Assembly (NCBI GenBank): GCA_030425485.1
Contig: JAUIAM010000001.1
Location: 186,001-250,000, forward strand
Length of the DNA: 64,000 nucleotides
Origin: Verrucomicrobiia bacterium
GTDB lineage: Bacteria; Verrucomicrobiota; Verrucomicrobiia; Opitutales; Cerasicoccaceae
Direction: 5' to 3'
A program made the position numbers and the translations under genes. Positions 37,041 through 45,202 of this stretch are shown here, one piece after another; positions within the stretch are counted from its first letter, which is position 1, and each line of letters begins with the position of its first letter. The notes under the pieces were generated by a model. It was given only the letters and a program-made list of their open reading frames with translations, ran no database searches and was not told where the DNA came from.

Positions 37041-37858
37041 GACTTGGGGCGTGTGTTCCACCAGTTTGCTTGGGCGCATGCCTCAAGCGCTTGCTCCAGC
37101 TCGGGGAGCTCGGGCTTCCAGTACTTTTCCCATTCGAGGCTGACTGCTCCGGTAAAGTTGTCTGCCACCAATTGCGTGAGCAGAGTTGGATATGGAAAGT
37201 CGCCTTGGCCGGGCAGGGCAAACGCTGCCTCCAGACCTTCGCGGGGCAGTACCTTGTCTTTTACATGGATATGCGTGACCCAATGCTTGATCGCATTCCA
37301 CGTCGTGATTGGGTTCTCGCCGCCTTTCACCCAGGTGTGGTGGGTATCCCACAAAATCGCTACCGGGCTGGGGAGGTCGGCCTGAAAGCGCTCGATTGAG
37401 CGGGTGCTGAGCAGGATATCGTGCGTTTCGACCATGATGTCGACCCGCCATCCCTTGTCCTCCCGTGCCTGCCTCCACCAACTAAAAAATTCCCGTGCCC
37501 GCTGCTTGTGCTGCGCGCCGTATGCTCCCTGCTTCGGGCGACCGTCGAATACGCGTATCGACGGAACCTTGAGTGCGTCTGCCCACGGAGCGAGGCTCAG
37601 TAATTCTGAACGATCCTCCTCTGTGGGAGTAATGACGCGCACCGAGGAGTCCAGGGCGCAGATGGGCAAGGCCAGCGCGTCGACTTCCTCGGCGGCTTGC
37701 TCAGGCGAGCCGAAGCGTGCTTTGAGATTTTCGACCAGATTGTTGTTCCCGCAGAGGGTGCGGATTTCAAGCGCTGCCAATCCGAATCGCTTAGCCAGGA
37801 GCATGGCTTCATCAAGTGACTTACCGGGACAGCCCAGGGTGGAGAATGACCAAATCAT
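37037..37858 (-). CDS. Sugar phosphate isomerase/epimerase (TIM barrel)
   Basis: 273 residues, AP-endonuclease-2-like TIM barrel. Metal-binding positions are seen in DIMVETHDILLS (Glu), AILWDTHHTWVKGGEN (Asp, His), VTHIHVKDK (His) and AVSLEWEKYWKPELP (Glu). Such enzymes isomerise or epimerise keto-sugars or inositol derivatives. The 4-bp overlap with the symporter gene shows that uptake and first conversion are joined. The upstream region (37859-38168) carries a weak terminator-like hairpin and AT-rich promoter-like sequence. Confidence 0.9.
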   Translation of the reverse strand: MIWSFSTLGCPGKSLDEAMLLAKRFGLAALEIRTLCGNNNLVENLKARFGSPEQAAEEVDALALPICALDSSVRVITPTEEDRSELLSLAPWADALKVPSIRVFDGRPKQGAYGAQHKQRAREFFSWWRQAREDKGWRVDIMVETHDILLSTRSIERFQADLPSPVAILWDTHHTWVKGGENPITTWNAIKHWVTHIHVKDKVLPREGLEAAFALPGQGDFPYPTLLTQLVADNFTGAVSLEWEKYWKPELPELEQALEACAQANWWNTRPKS

Positions 37859-37934
37859 AGGTGGGGGGTGAACGTTTCAGGCTGGCTGCGTATATAAATT
37901 GGGAGGTCGTGTGGGGGTGGCTATTTTTTCGCTT

Positions 37935-37958
37935 AAAAATCGGCCTTACAAGAGCCGA
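37935..37958 (-). terminator. Weak terminator-like hairpin
   Basis: On the minus strand TCGGC (37954-37958) pairs with GCCGA (37940-37944), then TTTTT (37935-37939). The stem is only 5 bp. It lies between iclR and the isomerase gene and could be a second terminator or a leader attenuator. Confidence 0.4.
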
Positions 37959-38002
37959 CTGAAAAACCCGTCTGTTTTCAACCGCACCTGCCTCTTAACT
38001 GT

Positions 38003-38033
38003 AAAAAGTCAGGCTCGCGCTAAATACCCTGAC
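38003..38033 (-). terminator. Probable intrinsic terminator of the IclR gene
   Basis: On the minus strand GTCAGG (38028-38033 complement) pairs with CCTGAC (38008-38013 complement) around a 14-nt loop and runs into TTTTT (38003-38007). It stands 136 bp after the IclR stop. Confidence 0.6.
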
Positions 38034-38168
38034 CGGGAAATGATCGTGCCCGCTGGATAAAGTGCGACGAAGAGGTCTCCCGTGGACTTCAGGTATGCAG
38101 CCTGACCGGTAGCATGGGTAGCGCGATCGGTGGCGATGTGTGTAGAACACCTGCTGAAGTAGGGCCAC

Positions 38169-38918
38169 TCAGTGCAGGCCAAGGATGGTCTCAAGATCGG
38201 TAGCCAGGGCGAGGACGGCCTGTTCGAGTTCGTTGGGGTCGCGCAGACGCAGGGACTCGTAGCGCATGAGCAGGGCGACGGCCAGGCGCGGCTGCGTGAT
38301 AAAGGGCTCGCGTACCACTGCGGCGAGCGAGACGTAATTGGAATCCGATTCGCGGTGGTTCCAGGCGACGCCTTTCTGGCGCGACTGGCGTAGCTGGTCG
38401 TAGAAACGTTCGGCCATGGCGTTGCTGGTACCGGCGTTTTCGGACTCATGACTCGGGGCATAGCGTGGCCATTCGGACTCGTCCTGCTGGGCGATGAGGA
38501 CCTTCCCGGCAGAGGAAGAATAGGCCTTGGCATGCAGGCCAAGCTTGGAGGTGCTTCCCTCTTCGCCCGCGGCGCAGATCACATAGGAGTCGCGCTTACC
38601 CAGCATGTTCAGGTACACGCTGCAACCGAGGGTACGGGATGCTCCGGTGAGGCAATCGCCCAAGCTGTGGTTTCGGCCAAAATGGGTCGCGATCTCGTGG
38701 ATAAACTCGAAGATGTCGGCGCTGACCGTGTAGCGCTTGGTCTGCTCGATTTTTTGGACGAAACCGAGTTCGATCAGGCTCTGCAGCAGGCGGTGAACGG
38801 ATGATTTGGGGAGGTCGAGCGCGGAGGCGAGCGCGGTGACACCCCAGGAGTGGCCACTTTGTACCATTAGGCGTATTGCCGCGATGCCTGTACTGAGTGG
38901 GGAGTTTCCGGTTGCCAT
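38169..38918 (-). CDS. IclR-family transcriptional regulator
   Basis: 249 residues. The N-terminal winged helix-turn-helix is complete (WGVTALASALDLPKSSVHRLLQSLIELGFVQ). The effector domain is of the IclR type (YVICAAGEEGSTSKLGLHAKAYSSSAGKVLIAQ, KGVAWNHRESDSNYVSLAAVVREP). IclR proteins bind DNA as tetramers and sense small organic acids or sugars. Divergent from an FAD oxidoreductase gene; a 16-bp palindrome at 38983-38998 lies between them, and similar sites lie at 48039-48056 and 48113-48128. The regulator probably controls itself and parts of the polysaccharide locus; the inducer is unknown. Confidence 0.94.
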   Translation of the reverse strand: MATGNSPLSTGIAAIRLMVQSGHSWGVTALASALDLPKSSVHRLLQSLIELGFVQKIEQTKRYTVSADIFEFIHEIATHFGRNHSLGDCLTGASRTLGCSVYLNMLGKRDSYVICAAGEEGSTSKLGLHAKAYSSSAGKVLIAQQDESEWPRYAPSHESENAGTSNAMAERFYDQLRQSRQKGVAWNHRESDSNYVSLAAVVREPFITQPRLAVALLMRYESLRLRDPNELEQAVLALATDLETILGLH

Positions 38919-38982
38919 AAAGTACCGTAGCTCCGCGGCACTGCTCCGTCAATATCGGGTGAATCGGCTGTGGGGGCGTTTT

Positions 38983-38998
38983 GTTCCAACTATGGAAC
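38983..38998. promoter_or_regulatory. Putative IclR operator 1
   Basis: GTTCCA-ACTA-TGGAAC, a perfect palindrome with 4-nt spacer, 65 bp before iclR and 63 bp before the divergent FAD oxidoreductase. TTCCA/TGGAA half-sites are typical of IclR-family operators (IclR and AllR boxes). Two further sites with the same spacing lie upstream of 48231. Confidence 0.65.
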
Positions 38999-39061
38999 GC
39001 GGATGCGCGACTTTGCGCTGGTGTGCTTGCTGAGCGTGCGGGGGATGGAAGATAATACCTT

Positions 39062-40429
39062 ATGCAGAACATGTCATCGACAATCGTGAAGGACTGCCTC
39101 GTTATTGGTGGGGGTTCATCCGGATATGGAGCAGCGCTCGCAGCGCAACGCGGAGGTGCCGATGTCCTTTTGGCCGACCGACACGGCTATCTCGGTGGGA
39201 TGGGCACTGCGGCCGGGCTTAGCTGCTACCTCAACCACCACTACAAGAAGCTCAATCTTTCCGGCGCCATCTATCGCGAGTTTGTGCAAGTGCAGAACGC
39301 TCGGGGCATGCACTACTATGACCCGGCTTCGCAAGGCGATTTCTTCGAACCAGAAACCTGCAAGCGCACGATGGAGCAGCTCTTTATCGACGCCGGGGGG
39401 CAGTGCCTCTTTCACGTGCTTCTCACCGCTGTAGACCGCGTGGATGGCGACTGGCTCGTGACGTTCTTTCATAAGGGTGGCATGACGAATGTCCGGTGCC
39501 GGTACTTGATCGACACCAGTGGCGACGGTGATGCCTGTGCCCTCGCCGGGGCCAAGATGACCCACGGGCGCCGCTCCGATGGCAAGACGCAGCCCATGTC
39601 GATGGTCGTTCAGTTAGGAGGCTTTGATCCTGTCGCCTGGAATGATGCGGGGCTGCCACTCGTCCAGGGGAAATACGCCGTGGCCGGTGACCAATTTACG
39701 GACCAGATCGCGCAGGCACGTGAGGCGGGCCAATGGTCCATCCCGCGCAATGAGATCGCCATGACCTGGGCCATGCCGGGGGACCCGACGCGCGTGACCA
39801 TCAACGGCACGCGTATCAACGGGCTCAGTGCGTGTAATGTTTTGGAAACTACTCTGGCTGAGATAGAGGGCCGACGTCAGGCCTCGGAATTAGCCGACTT
39901 CTTCGCCCGTTATGTGCCAGGCTTTTCAAAGTCGTATCTGCTGCAGACCGGGCCGCAGATTGGCGTGCGTGAGTCGCGTAGAATCATCGGGCGCGACATG
40001 CTGCGCGACGAGGATGTGCGACTGGGCAGCGTACCGGAATCCAGTGTGGCGCTGTGCTGCTACCCGATCGATGTACACAACCCTGAAGGGAGCGATACGC
40101 AGTTTGAACTCGTTGAAGGTGGTGGTAGCGCGTACGGGATTGCCTGGGAATGTCTGCTGCCCGTGAATATAGAAAACCTGGCTGCTGCGGGGCGTTGCAT
40201 CAGCGCTACGCATGAGGCCGCGGGAAGCTTTCGGGTCATGCCAACGTGCATGACGCTGGGCGAAGCTGCGGGCACTGCGGTGGCACTCGCGCATCGCGAC
40301 AAGGTGGAACTCGCAGAGGTAACCGGGCAAGATATCCGTCTACAAATGGACCGTGCCTTGCTCGAGATGGGAGAGCCCGAACTGACGCCGCTCTACGAGA
40401 GTAGTGCCTCGCTCAATACACTGCGCTAA
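39062..40429 (+). CDS. FAD-dependent oxidoreductase
   Basis: 455 residues. The N-terminal Rossmann motif GGGSSGYGAALAAQRGGADVLLADR binds FAD. YLIDTSGDGDACALAGA, RVTINGTRINGLSACN, IGVRESRRIIG and the C-terminal LAAAGRCISATHEAAGSFRVMPTCMTLGEAAG match the FAD_oxidored family (PF12831), often found beside sugar-degradation genes in Verrucomicrobiota and Planctomycetota. Reaction unknown; it probably oxidises a sugar or sugar acid in the cytoplasm, since no signal peptide is present. A GGAA lies 11 nt before ATG 39062; ATG 39071 is an alternative. It is the gene divergent to iclR. Confidence 0.92.
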   Translation: MQNMSSTIVKDCLVIGGGSSGYGAALAAQRGGADVLLADRHGYLGGMGTAAGLSCYLNHHYKKLNLSGAIYREFVQVQNARGMHYYDPASQGDFFEPETCKRTMEQLFIDAGGQCLFHVLLTAVDRVDGDWLVTFFHKGGMTNVRCRYLIDTSGDGDACALAGAKMTHGRRSDGKTQPMSMVVQLGGFDPVAWNDAGLPLVQGKYAVAGDQFTDQIAQAREAGQWSIPRNEIAMTWAMPGDPTRVTINGTRINGLSACNVLETTLAEIEGRRQASELADFFARYVPGFSKSYLLQTGPQIGVRESRRIIGRDMLRDEDVRLGSVPESSVALCCYPIDVHNPEGSDTQFELVEGGGSAYGIAWECLLPVNIENLAAAGRCISATHEAAGSFRVMPTCMTLGEAAGTAVALAHRDKVELAEVTGQDIRLQMDRALLEMGEPELTPLYESSASLNTLR

Positions 40430-40481
40430 GTGTCCGCTAAGGGCCTTTACTCGCTTGATCTATTTCCTCGCTTCGGCTGAC

Positions 40482-43004
40482 TTAGTCCGCGGTGAGTTGC
40501 AGGAGATAGAAGCCTTCGGGTGCGAGGTGAGCTTCGCCCCCAAGGCCGGGTGTTGGGGCGATCCAGCTCTTTGGGCCTTCTCCGTCGTTATCATGGACGG
40601 CAAAGTTGAAGCGTATATCGGCCGCGGCTTCGTTGTCGTCTAGTCCCATCTTTTGCGTATCGAGCGAGAGCTCCCAGCGTGTCGTGTTGTCAGTGCGGGT
40701 AATGTTGAGCTTGCGGACGACGGCATCTTTGCTGGGCTTACCGTTCACCAGGTATTGCTGGCGCGGTTTGGTATCGAGGTCACCCGCGATTGCCAAATGA
40801 CCTTGCGTACCCTCGGCACCTTCCCAAGCGATTTCCAGCGCATCGCCTTCGAGGAGGGGGGTACCCCCGGGAGCGGCAAAGTGTTGGTTGTCCGTGACGA
40901 TACAGGTCAAGTCGATGCGATGCTGGGCCGGGAGGGACTGGACCGTGGCCTCGACACTCAAGTCATTGGGGCTGCCCCAGAGCAGGTGCAGCGTGTAGGG
41001 GTCGTAATCCTGCTTGTTGGTAACTTGGTGAAGCTCTTTGAGCGTGATGCTTGTAGCTTCATTGGCATGGATGGCATTGAAAACGACCGGGAGCTCCATC
41101 GTGGGTGACCACGGCGTCCCCTCGAAGGTAAACTGCACCTGTACCGGGATGATTTCGCCAAGCCTGCCTTGGCCGATTTCTAGGCGTAGGGGAAACGTGC
41201 CAGATGCGCCCGCTGCGATGGTGAGAGCTTCTGCTTCGGACTGAACGTTGACGCCATTGGCGAGTGCGTTGGCGGATACCTTGACCTCACGCTGGAGCGG
41301 ATTACGAACTGCCAACTCTATGCTTGCGACGCCCTGTGCATCGACGGAGACGATTCCTGGGCTATCAACCAGCGGTCCCAGTAAACGCGGTGGCTGCTCC
41401 GACCCTGCGAAAAGAAAATACTCCGGCGTGCTGAGCGGAATGAGCGCAAGGCCATCGATCAGCTCAAGCTCCGATGCATTGCCGAAGAGGTCGAGCCGGG
41501 TGAGCTTCTCGGCATTGCTCTGCACCATCCAGATCGGACTGGCGATGCGTGGGTCTTCGCGCCAGCCCACGAGTAGTTGCTCGTCGTGTTGGCCAAAGAG
41601 AAAGGCGTAGACGCCGTCGTTCTCCGACCAGATCGCAAGAGGTGCCAGGCGGCGGAGCAGGTCAATTGCAGTAGCCGCGGCGACAAAGGATTCCTTCGGG
41701 CGAAAGTCATCCTCGATGGAAGCAAAGTCCCCCGTTCCGGTGGGGTTGGTAATGAGGCCAAAGCTCTTGCCTGCGCGGTTTGGCTCATCGCTTCCGGAAC
41801 GGTCCATGAGGTTGTACCAGGTGTAGCTCTTGGCCCCGATGGCAGCGGCGTAAGTGATTTTCTTAACCAGTGTTTCGGCCTGAAAGCGTTGGCCGTAGCG
41901 GGTATCGTAGCCAGTCTCGGTGAAGACGATCGGCACGTCAGTTTTACCCGTGCGCTGCTGGATAGCCGCGAGTTGATAGTGCACATCGCTGTAGAACTGG
42001 GGAAAGGCGTCGTGCATGTGGTAGGCGAACCAGTCGTAGCCCCGCGGGTACTCGAGGAACGCGGCTTCGAAGGCACCGCGCTTGGACTTGTGGTGGTTCA
42101 TGCCTGCGTAGCCGCCGGAGGTCACGGTGATACCCGGAGCGACTTCCTTGATCGCGTCGTGGGCGACGCGCTGGACCTGCGTGTACTCGTCGACGCTGCC
42201 TTTGAAGAAGCCGATGTTGGGCTCGTTCCATACCTCCCAGAACTCGATGCTCTCGGCGTGGCGGGAGGCGAGGGCAGTGATCCAGGTGCGCCAGGCATCC
42301 AGTGGGGGCGGTGCAAAGCGCTCATCTGCGGCCCAGGCGGGTGAGCCCGTGGTCTTCACGTGCCAACGAAAGCCGTAGTCTTCAACCAGCGTGAGGTAGT
42401 CGTCGATGCTTTCCCAGTTCCATGTGTCCTCGGTGGGCTGTACATTTTCCCAGACTGCATTGTAGCGGTAGTACTCGAAACCAAGCGAGGCTGCGAGTTC
42501 GAGCAGGCGGGGAGTGCATCGCGGGGCACCTGTGGCGAAACCAATCGGCATCACGCTCTCGCCTGGCTCGGGCTGCCTGTTCTCCGGGTAGACCGCGATG
42601 ATGTCTGTCCCCCAAGGCGAGTTCTCTCTCTCGTTACTCAGGCGAAAATCGAGGTGATAGAGGCCGTATTGAGAAAACCATGACACCGGCAGGTCGAGGC
42701 GGAGAGTTTCGTTGGCGGACAGGTGCAGTTCCTCCGACAGGAACTCCGGTGCCAGCCCCGGACGGTTCACCACCAGATCGAGTCGGATGCTGCGTGATGC
42801 CTTGGTCTTGTTCTCAATGACACACCATGCTTGTGGACCGCCTGCCATATTGCCCACGATAAAGCGTGCCTCCTGTGGCACAGAGACGGTGCAATCCGCT
42901 AAGTTCGCCGTGTACTCAGCCCGTGCCTGGGACAGACAAAGTCCGGCGGCTGCCGTCATGGTGAGGGTGTTTTTAAGGCGGGAGAGAAGGCTGTTGAAAA
43001 GCAT
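40482..43004 (-). CDS. Secreted clan-A glycoside hydrolase (GH39/GH5-like)
   Basis: 840 residues from ATG 43004, with signal peptide (TLTMTAAAGLCLSQARA). An N-terminal beta-domain (residues about 30-150) precedes a TIM barrel starting at about GFATGAPRCTPRLLELAASLG. The acid/base Glu is E261 in EFWEVWNEPNIGFF and the nucleophile Glu is E363 in IVFTETGYDTRYG. Both are the clan GH-A pattern seen in GH39-like enzymes. After about residue 560 come a NEW3-like domain (PLQREVKVSANALANG) and a C-terminal beta-domain resembling CBM9-like modules. Likely acts on beta-linked glycans outside the cytoplasm. The substrate is unknown. Confidence 0.85.
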   Translation of the reverse strand: MLFNSLLSRLKNTLTMTAAAGLCLSQARAEYTANLADCTVSVPQEARFIVGNMAGGPQAWCVIENKTKASRSIRLDLVVNRPGLAPEFLSEELHLSANETLRLDLPVSWFSQYGLYHLDFRLSNERENSPWGTDIIAVYPENRQPEPGESVMPIGFATGAPRCTPRLLELAASLGFEYYRYNAVWENVQPTEDTWNWESIDDYLTLVEDYGFRWHVKTTGSPAWAADERFAPPPLDAWRTWITALASRHAESIEFWEVWNEPNIGFFKGSVDEYTQVQRVAHDAIKEVAPGITVTSGGYAGMNHHKSKRGAFEAAFLEYPRGYDWFAYHMHDAFPQFYSDVHYQLAAIQQRTGKTDVPIVFTETGYDTRYGQRFQAETLVKKITYAAAIGAKSYTWYNLMDRSGSDEPNRAGKSFGLITNPTGTGDFASIEDDFRPKESFVAAATAIDLLRRLAPLAIWSENDGVYAFLFGQHDEQLLVGWREDPRIASPIWMVQSNAEKLTRLDLFGNASELELIDGLALIPLSTPEYFLFAGSEQPPRLLGPLVDSPGIVSVDAQGVASIELAVRNPLQREVKVSANALANGVNVQSEAEALTIAAGASGTFPLRLEIGQGRLGEIIPVQVQFTFEGTPWSPTMELPVVFNAIHANEATSITLKELHQVTNKQDYDPYTLHLLWGSPNDLSVEATVQSLPAQHRIDLTCIVTDNQHFAAPGGTPLLEGDALEIAWEGAEGTQGHLAIAGDLDTKPRQQYLVNGKPSKDAVVRKLNITRTDNTTRWELSLDTQKMGLDDNEAAADIRFNFAVHDNDGEGPKSWIAPTPGLGGEAHLAPEGFYLLQLTAD

Positions 43005-43031
43005 CGTATTGTATCGGGAGATGGTAGGTTC

Positions 43032-43194
43032 AGGTCGCGTCTTCAAATTATCTCATGTCGCATTAATTGCCGCTTTTCGCTCCAAAACTCCTGTCCTCGC
43101 TTCAACAATTCCTGAATTGCCTCAGCTCGAAGCTTGAGTTTTGTACTCGAAAATCGCCTATTCCTGCTCGTTCCGTAATTCGAAGACATGACCT
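43032..43194. repeat. 163-bp palindromic repeat element, copy 2
   Basis: Terminal inverted repeats 43032-43050 and 43176-43194 pair at 16 of 19 positions. Internal stems CAAAACTC/GAGTTTTG (43083-43090, 43136-43143), GCT/AGC (43099-43101, 43124-43126) and apical CAATTC-CT-GAATTG (43106-43119) correspond to those of copy 1 (10471-10633) but with swapped base pairs. The right end overlaps the TAG stop of the Gfo/Idh gene (43193-43195). Confidence 0.85.
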
Positions 43195-44527
43195 AGATGA
43201 GTTCGCTCAGGTGTTTGCTCTTTGGTGAAAGGGGATAGAGGTCGGTGATATGGATGGGCTGTCCGGTGGCGATAGAGCGGTTTCCGGCGGCACCTACCAG
43301 AAGCGAGGCAGCGCCTTGTTCGTGCCCGGCATTACGCCCGAGGTTTTCAGCCGGGGGCTGGTCGGAAAACATCTGTTCCTGGATCAGTGGGTCGGCGCCA
43401 CCGTGCCCGCCTTCGGGCATGTGAACGGGCACGTCCTGGGCGTCTTCGAAGAGGCGCTGTAGGGAAAGTGTAGCGCCCCGGGAAGCTGTGGGCTCGAATT
43501 TGATGTCCTTGTCGCCGGTAATAATGTGGGCAGCATGGCGCTCGAAATACTCGATGCGTCCGGCGTCACCGGAGATGGAAACACGGAAGCCTTCTGCCGG
43601 GCAGTAGGCGTTGAGTGAGTAGCTGGCGATGACACCGCTGCGGTAGCGGATGGTAGCGCTGAGTGAGTCCTCGATGTCGATGCCGGAGCGGAACACATTT
43701 TCGTCGCGTATGTAGCCGCTGTCATCTTCCGCATCGCGATACAGCCCTTTCAGTGTGGGGTCGCCTTCGAGGTTCATGCGAAACGGATCGCCCTCTGACT
43801 CCGGGATACCCGTGTAGCGCGCATAGCGTGTGAGGGCTTCCTGTCCTCGGGCGATTGCATTATCGCGGCCATAGAAGGCGAGCGCGCCCATGGCAAAAAC
43901 GGTCTCGGGGATGGAGTCGATCCACCAGTTGATGAGGTCAAAGTGGTGGGTACACTTATGCACGAAAAGTCCGCCCGAAAGCGCTTTGTAACTGTGCCAG
44001 CGGCGAAAGTAATCGGCCCCATGCGAGGTGTTGAGCATGTAGTCGAAATCGACGTGCTTTACCGTGCCGATAGCTCCATCGGCGATCAACTGCCTGACCT
44101 GGCTCGCGCCCGGTGCCCATCGGTAGTTGAACGTCGTGCGGACGCTGCGCCCGGTGCGGCGGACAGCCTGATCGATTTCGGCAAACTTGTCCGCATCGGT
44201 CGTCAGTGGTTTTTCGCAAATAACATCGGCTCCAAAGTCCAGACTGCGCACGATGAATTCGTGGTGCAGGTGGTCGGGTACACAGACGATGACTGTGTCC
44301 GGTTTTGTCTCCTGGAGCATGCGGTCAAAGTCTTCGACGCCGTAGTCGGCAACCGGGGCGGTGTTGTACGCACTGCACAGGCGCTGCTGATGCCAGCGTC
44401 GGCGCGTCTCGCTGGAGTCGCACAGTCCGACCAACTCGCTGCAGTGGCGATAGGTGTCGGAAATCGGGTCAATGAACATGGGAATACGGCCCCCCGTACC
44501 CACGGCGGCATAACGATGTCGTTTCAT
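43193..44527 (-). CDS. Gfo/Idh/MocA family oxidoreductase
   Basis: 444 residues from ATG 44527 (23 upstream residues rejected). The N-terminal nucleotide-binding motif is YAAVGTGGRIPMFI, with VIVCVPDHLHHEFIVRSLD and the family EKP motif in CEKPLTTDADKFAEI. The C-terminal domain (VDFDYMLNTSHGADYFRRWH, GGLFVHKCTHHFDLINWW) carries the usual His for substrate. NAD(P)-dependent oxidation of a sugar or inositol compound is expected, though members with no signal peptide vary in substrate. It follows the prepilin-like gene after 4 bp on the same strand. Its TAG stop lies across the edge of the 163-bp repeat. Confidence 0.94.
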   Translation of the reverse strand: MKRHRYAAVGTGGRIPMFIDPISDTYRHCSELVGLCDSSETRRRWHQQRLCSAYNTAPVADYGVEDFDRMLQETKPDTVIVCVPDHLHHEFIVRSLDFGADVICEKPLTTDADKFAEIDQAVRRTGRSVRTTFNYRWAPGASQVRQLIADGAIGTVKHVDFDYMLNTSHGADYFRRWHSYKALSGGLFVHKCTHHFDLINWWIDSIPETVFAMGALAFYGRDNAIARGQEALTRYARYTGIPESEGDPFRMNLEGDPTLKGLYRDAEDDSGYIRDENVFRSGIDIEDSLSATIRYRSGVIASYSLNAYCPAEGFRVSISGDAGRIEYFERHAAHIITGDKDIKFEPTASRGATLSLQRLFEDAQDVPVHMPEGGHGGADPLIQEQMFSDQPPAENLGRNAGHEQGAASLLVGAAGNRSIATGQPIHITDLYPLSPKSKHLSELI

Positions 44528-44531
44528 GGTA

Positions 44532-45200
44532 TTAGTTGCGAATGTTAAGCAGGTATTCGTCGATGCGCTCGTCCTCGGCGTCGATGCTGGTGACATGCCC
44601 GTCGGCCATGACCATGTTCATGTGGCCATCGTGCCGGTAGTCCAGGCGGTGTTTTCCACCTCCACCAAAGATGCTGCGACTGAGCGAGACGTATCCAGCC
44701 CCGTTGGATTCGTGCCGACTTTCGACGACGAGAGCGGTTTTTGCGGGATCAGATAACGTGAAAAGCCTGGGGGCGTCTTCGGTAGGTGGGGCACCAGCCA
44801 GGTTAAGCGCGTAGGTCCGGTAGGCGTCCTGCGGGTAGGTGAGCCTATGTGACGGACAGATAAAAATGCTTTTGTCGCCGCGCTGGGCGAAGGGGACCTC
44901 CAACTGCCACATCATGAGCACTTGCCAGGAGACGGTGACACCTGAGTCTGGGTCCTTGGGGTTGGGTTGGATTGAAAGGGGCAAGTCGCCGTTGTTCTCC
45001 TGGGCGAAGTTGATGAGGCCGCTACCGAGTTCGCGCAGGTTACTGGTGCAGGTGACGTTCTCTGCGGAGCTGCGGATGCGGCTGACTACGGGGATGAGGA
45101 TGGCCGCCAGAATGCCGATAACGGCCAGGGTTGCCAAAATCTCGATCAGGGAGAAGCCTGATCGGCGTCTGATGCGCGGGGGTATGCGTGAAGTGGACAT
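44532..45200 (-). CDS. Prepilin-like protein with H-X9-DG motif
   Basis: 222 residues from ATG 45200; a TTG at 45206 overlaps the stop of the upstream gene (TTGA) and would add two residues. The N-terminus is a type IV prepilin/pseudopilin signal: basic PPRIRRRSG before FSLIEILATLAVIGILAAILI, with Glu at position 5 of the mature protein. The C-terminal part shows the H-X9-DG motif (RHDGHMNMVMADGH), the processing-associated domain frequent in Planctomycetota, Lentisphaerota and Verrucomicrobiota. No pilin peptidase or secretion genes adjoin it. The location between a sugar oxidoreductase and a beta-helix enzyme suggests a link with the polysaccharide locus. Confidence 0.9.
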   Translation of the reverse strand: MSTSRIPPRIRRRSGFSLIEILATLAVIGILAAILIPVVSRIRSSAENVTCTSNLRELGSGLINFAQENNGDLPLSIQPNPKDPDSGVTVSWQVLMMWQLEVPFAQRGDKSIFICPSHRLTYPQDAYRTYALNLAGAPPTEDAPRLFTLSDPAKTALVVESRHESNGAGYVSLSRSIFGGGGKHRLDYRHDGHMNMVMADGHVTSIDAEDERIDEYLLNIRN

Positions 45201-45202
45201 GT

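Larger units (their letters stand above)
37859..38168. other. 310-bp intergenic region with hairpins
   Basis: No gene is supported in the gap between the isomerase start and the IclR stop. It contains TATATA-rich sequence near 37894-37900, a TCGGC/GCCGA hairpin with five T on the minus strand (37935-37958) and the terminator at 38003-38033. It would end the iclR transcript and begin the isomerase-symporter transcript. Confidence 0.5.
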
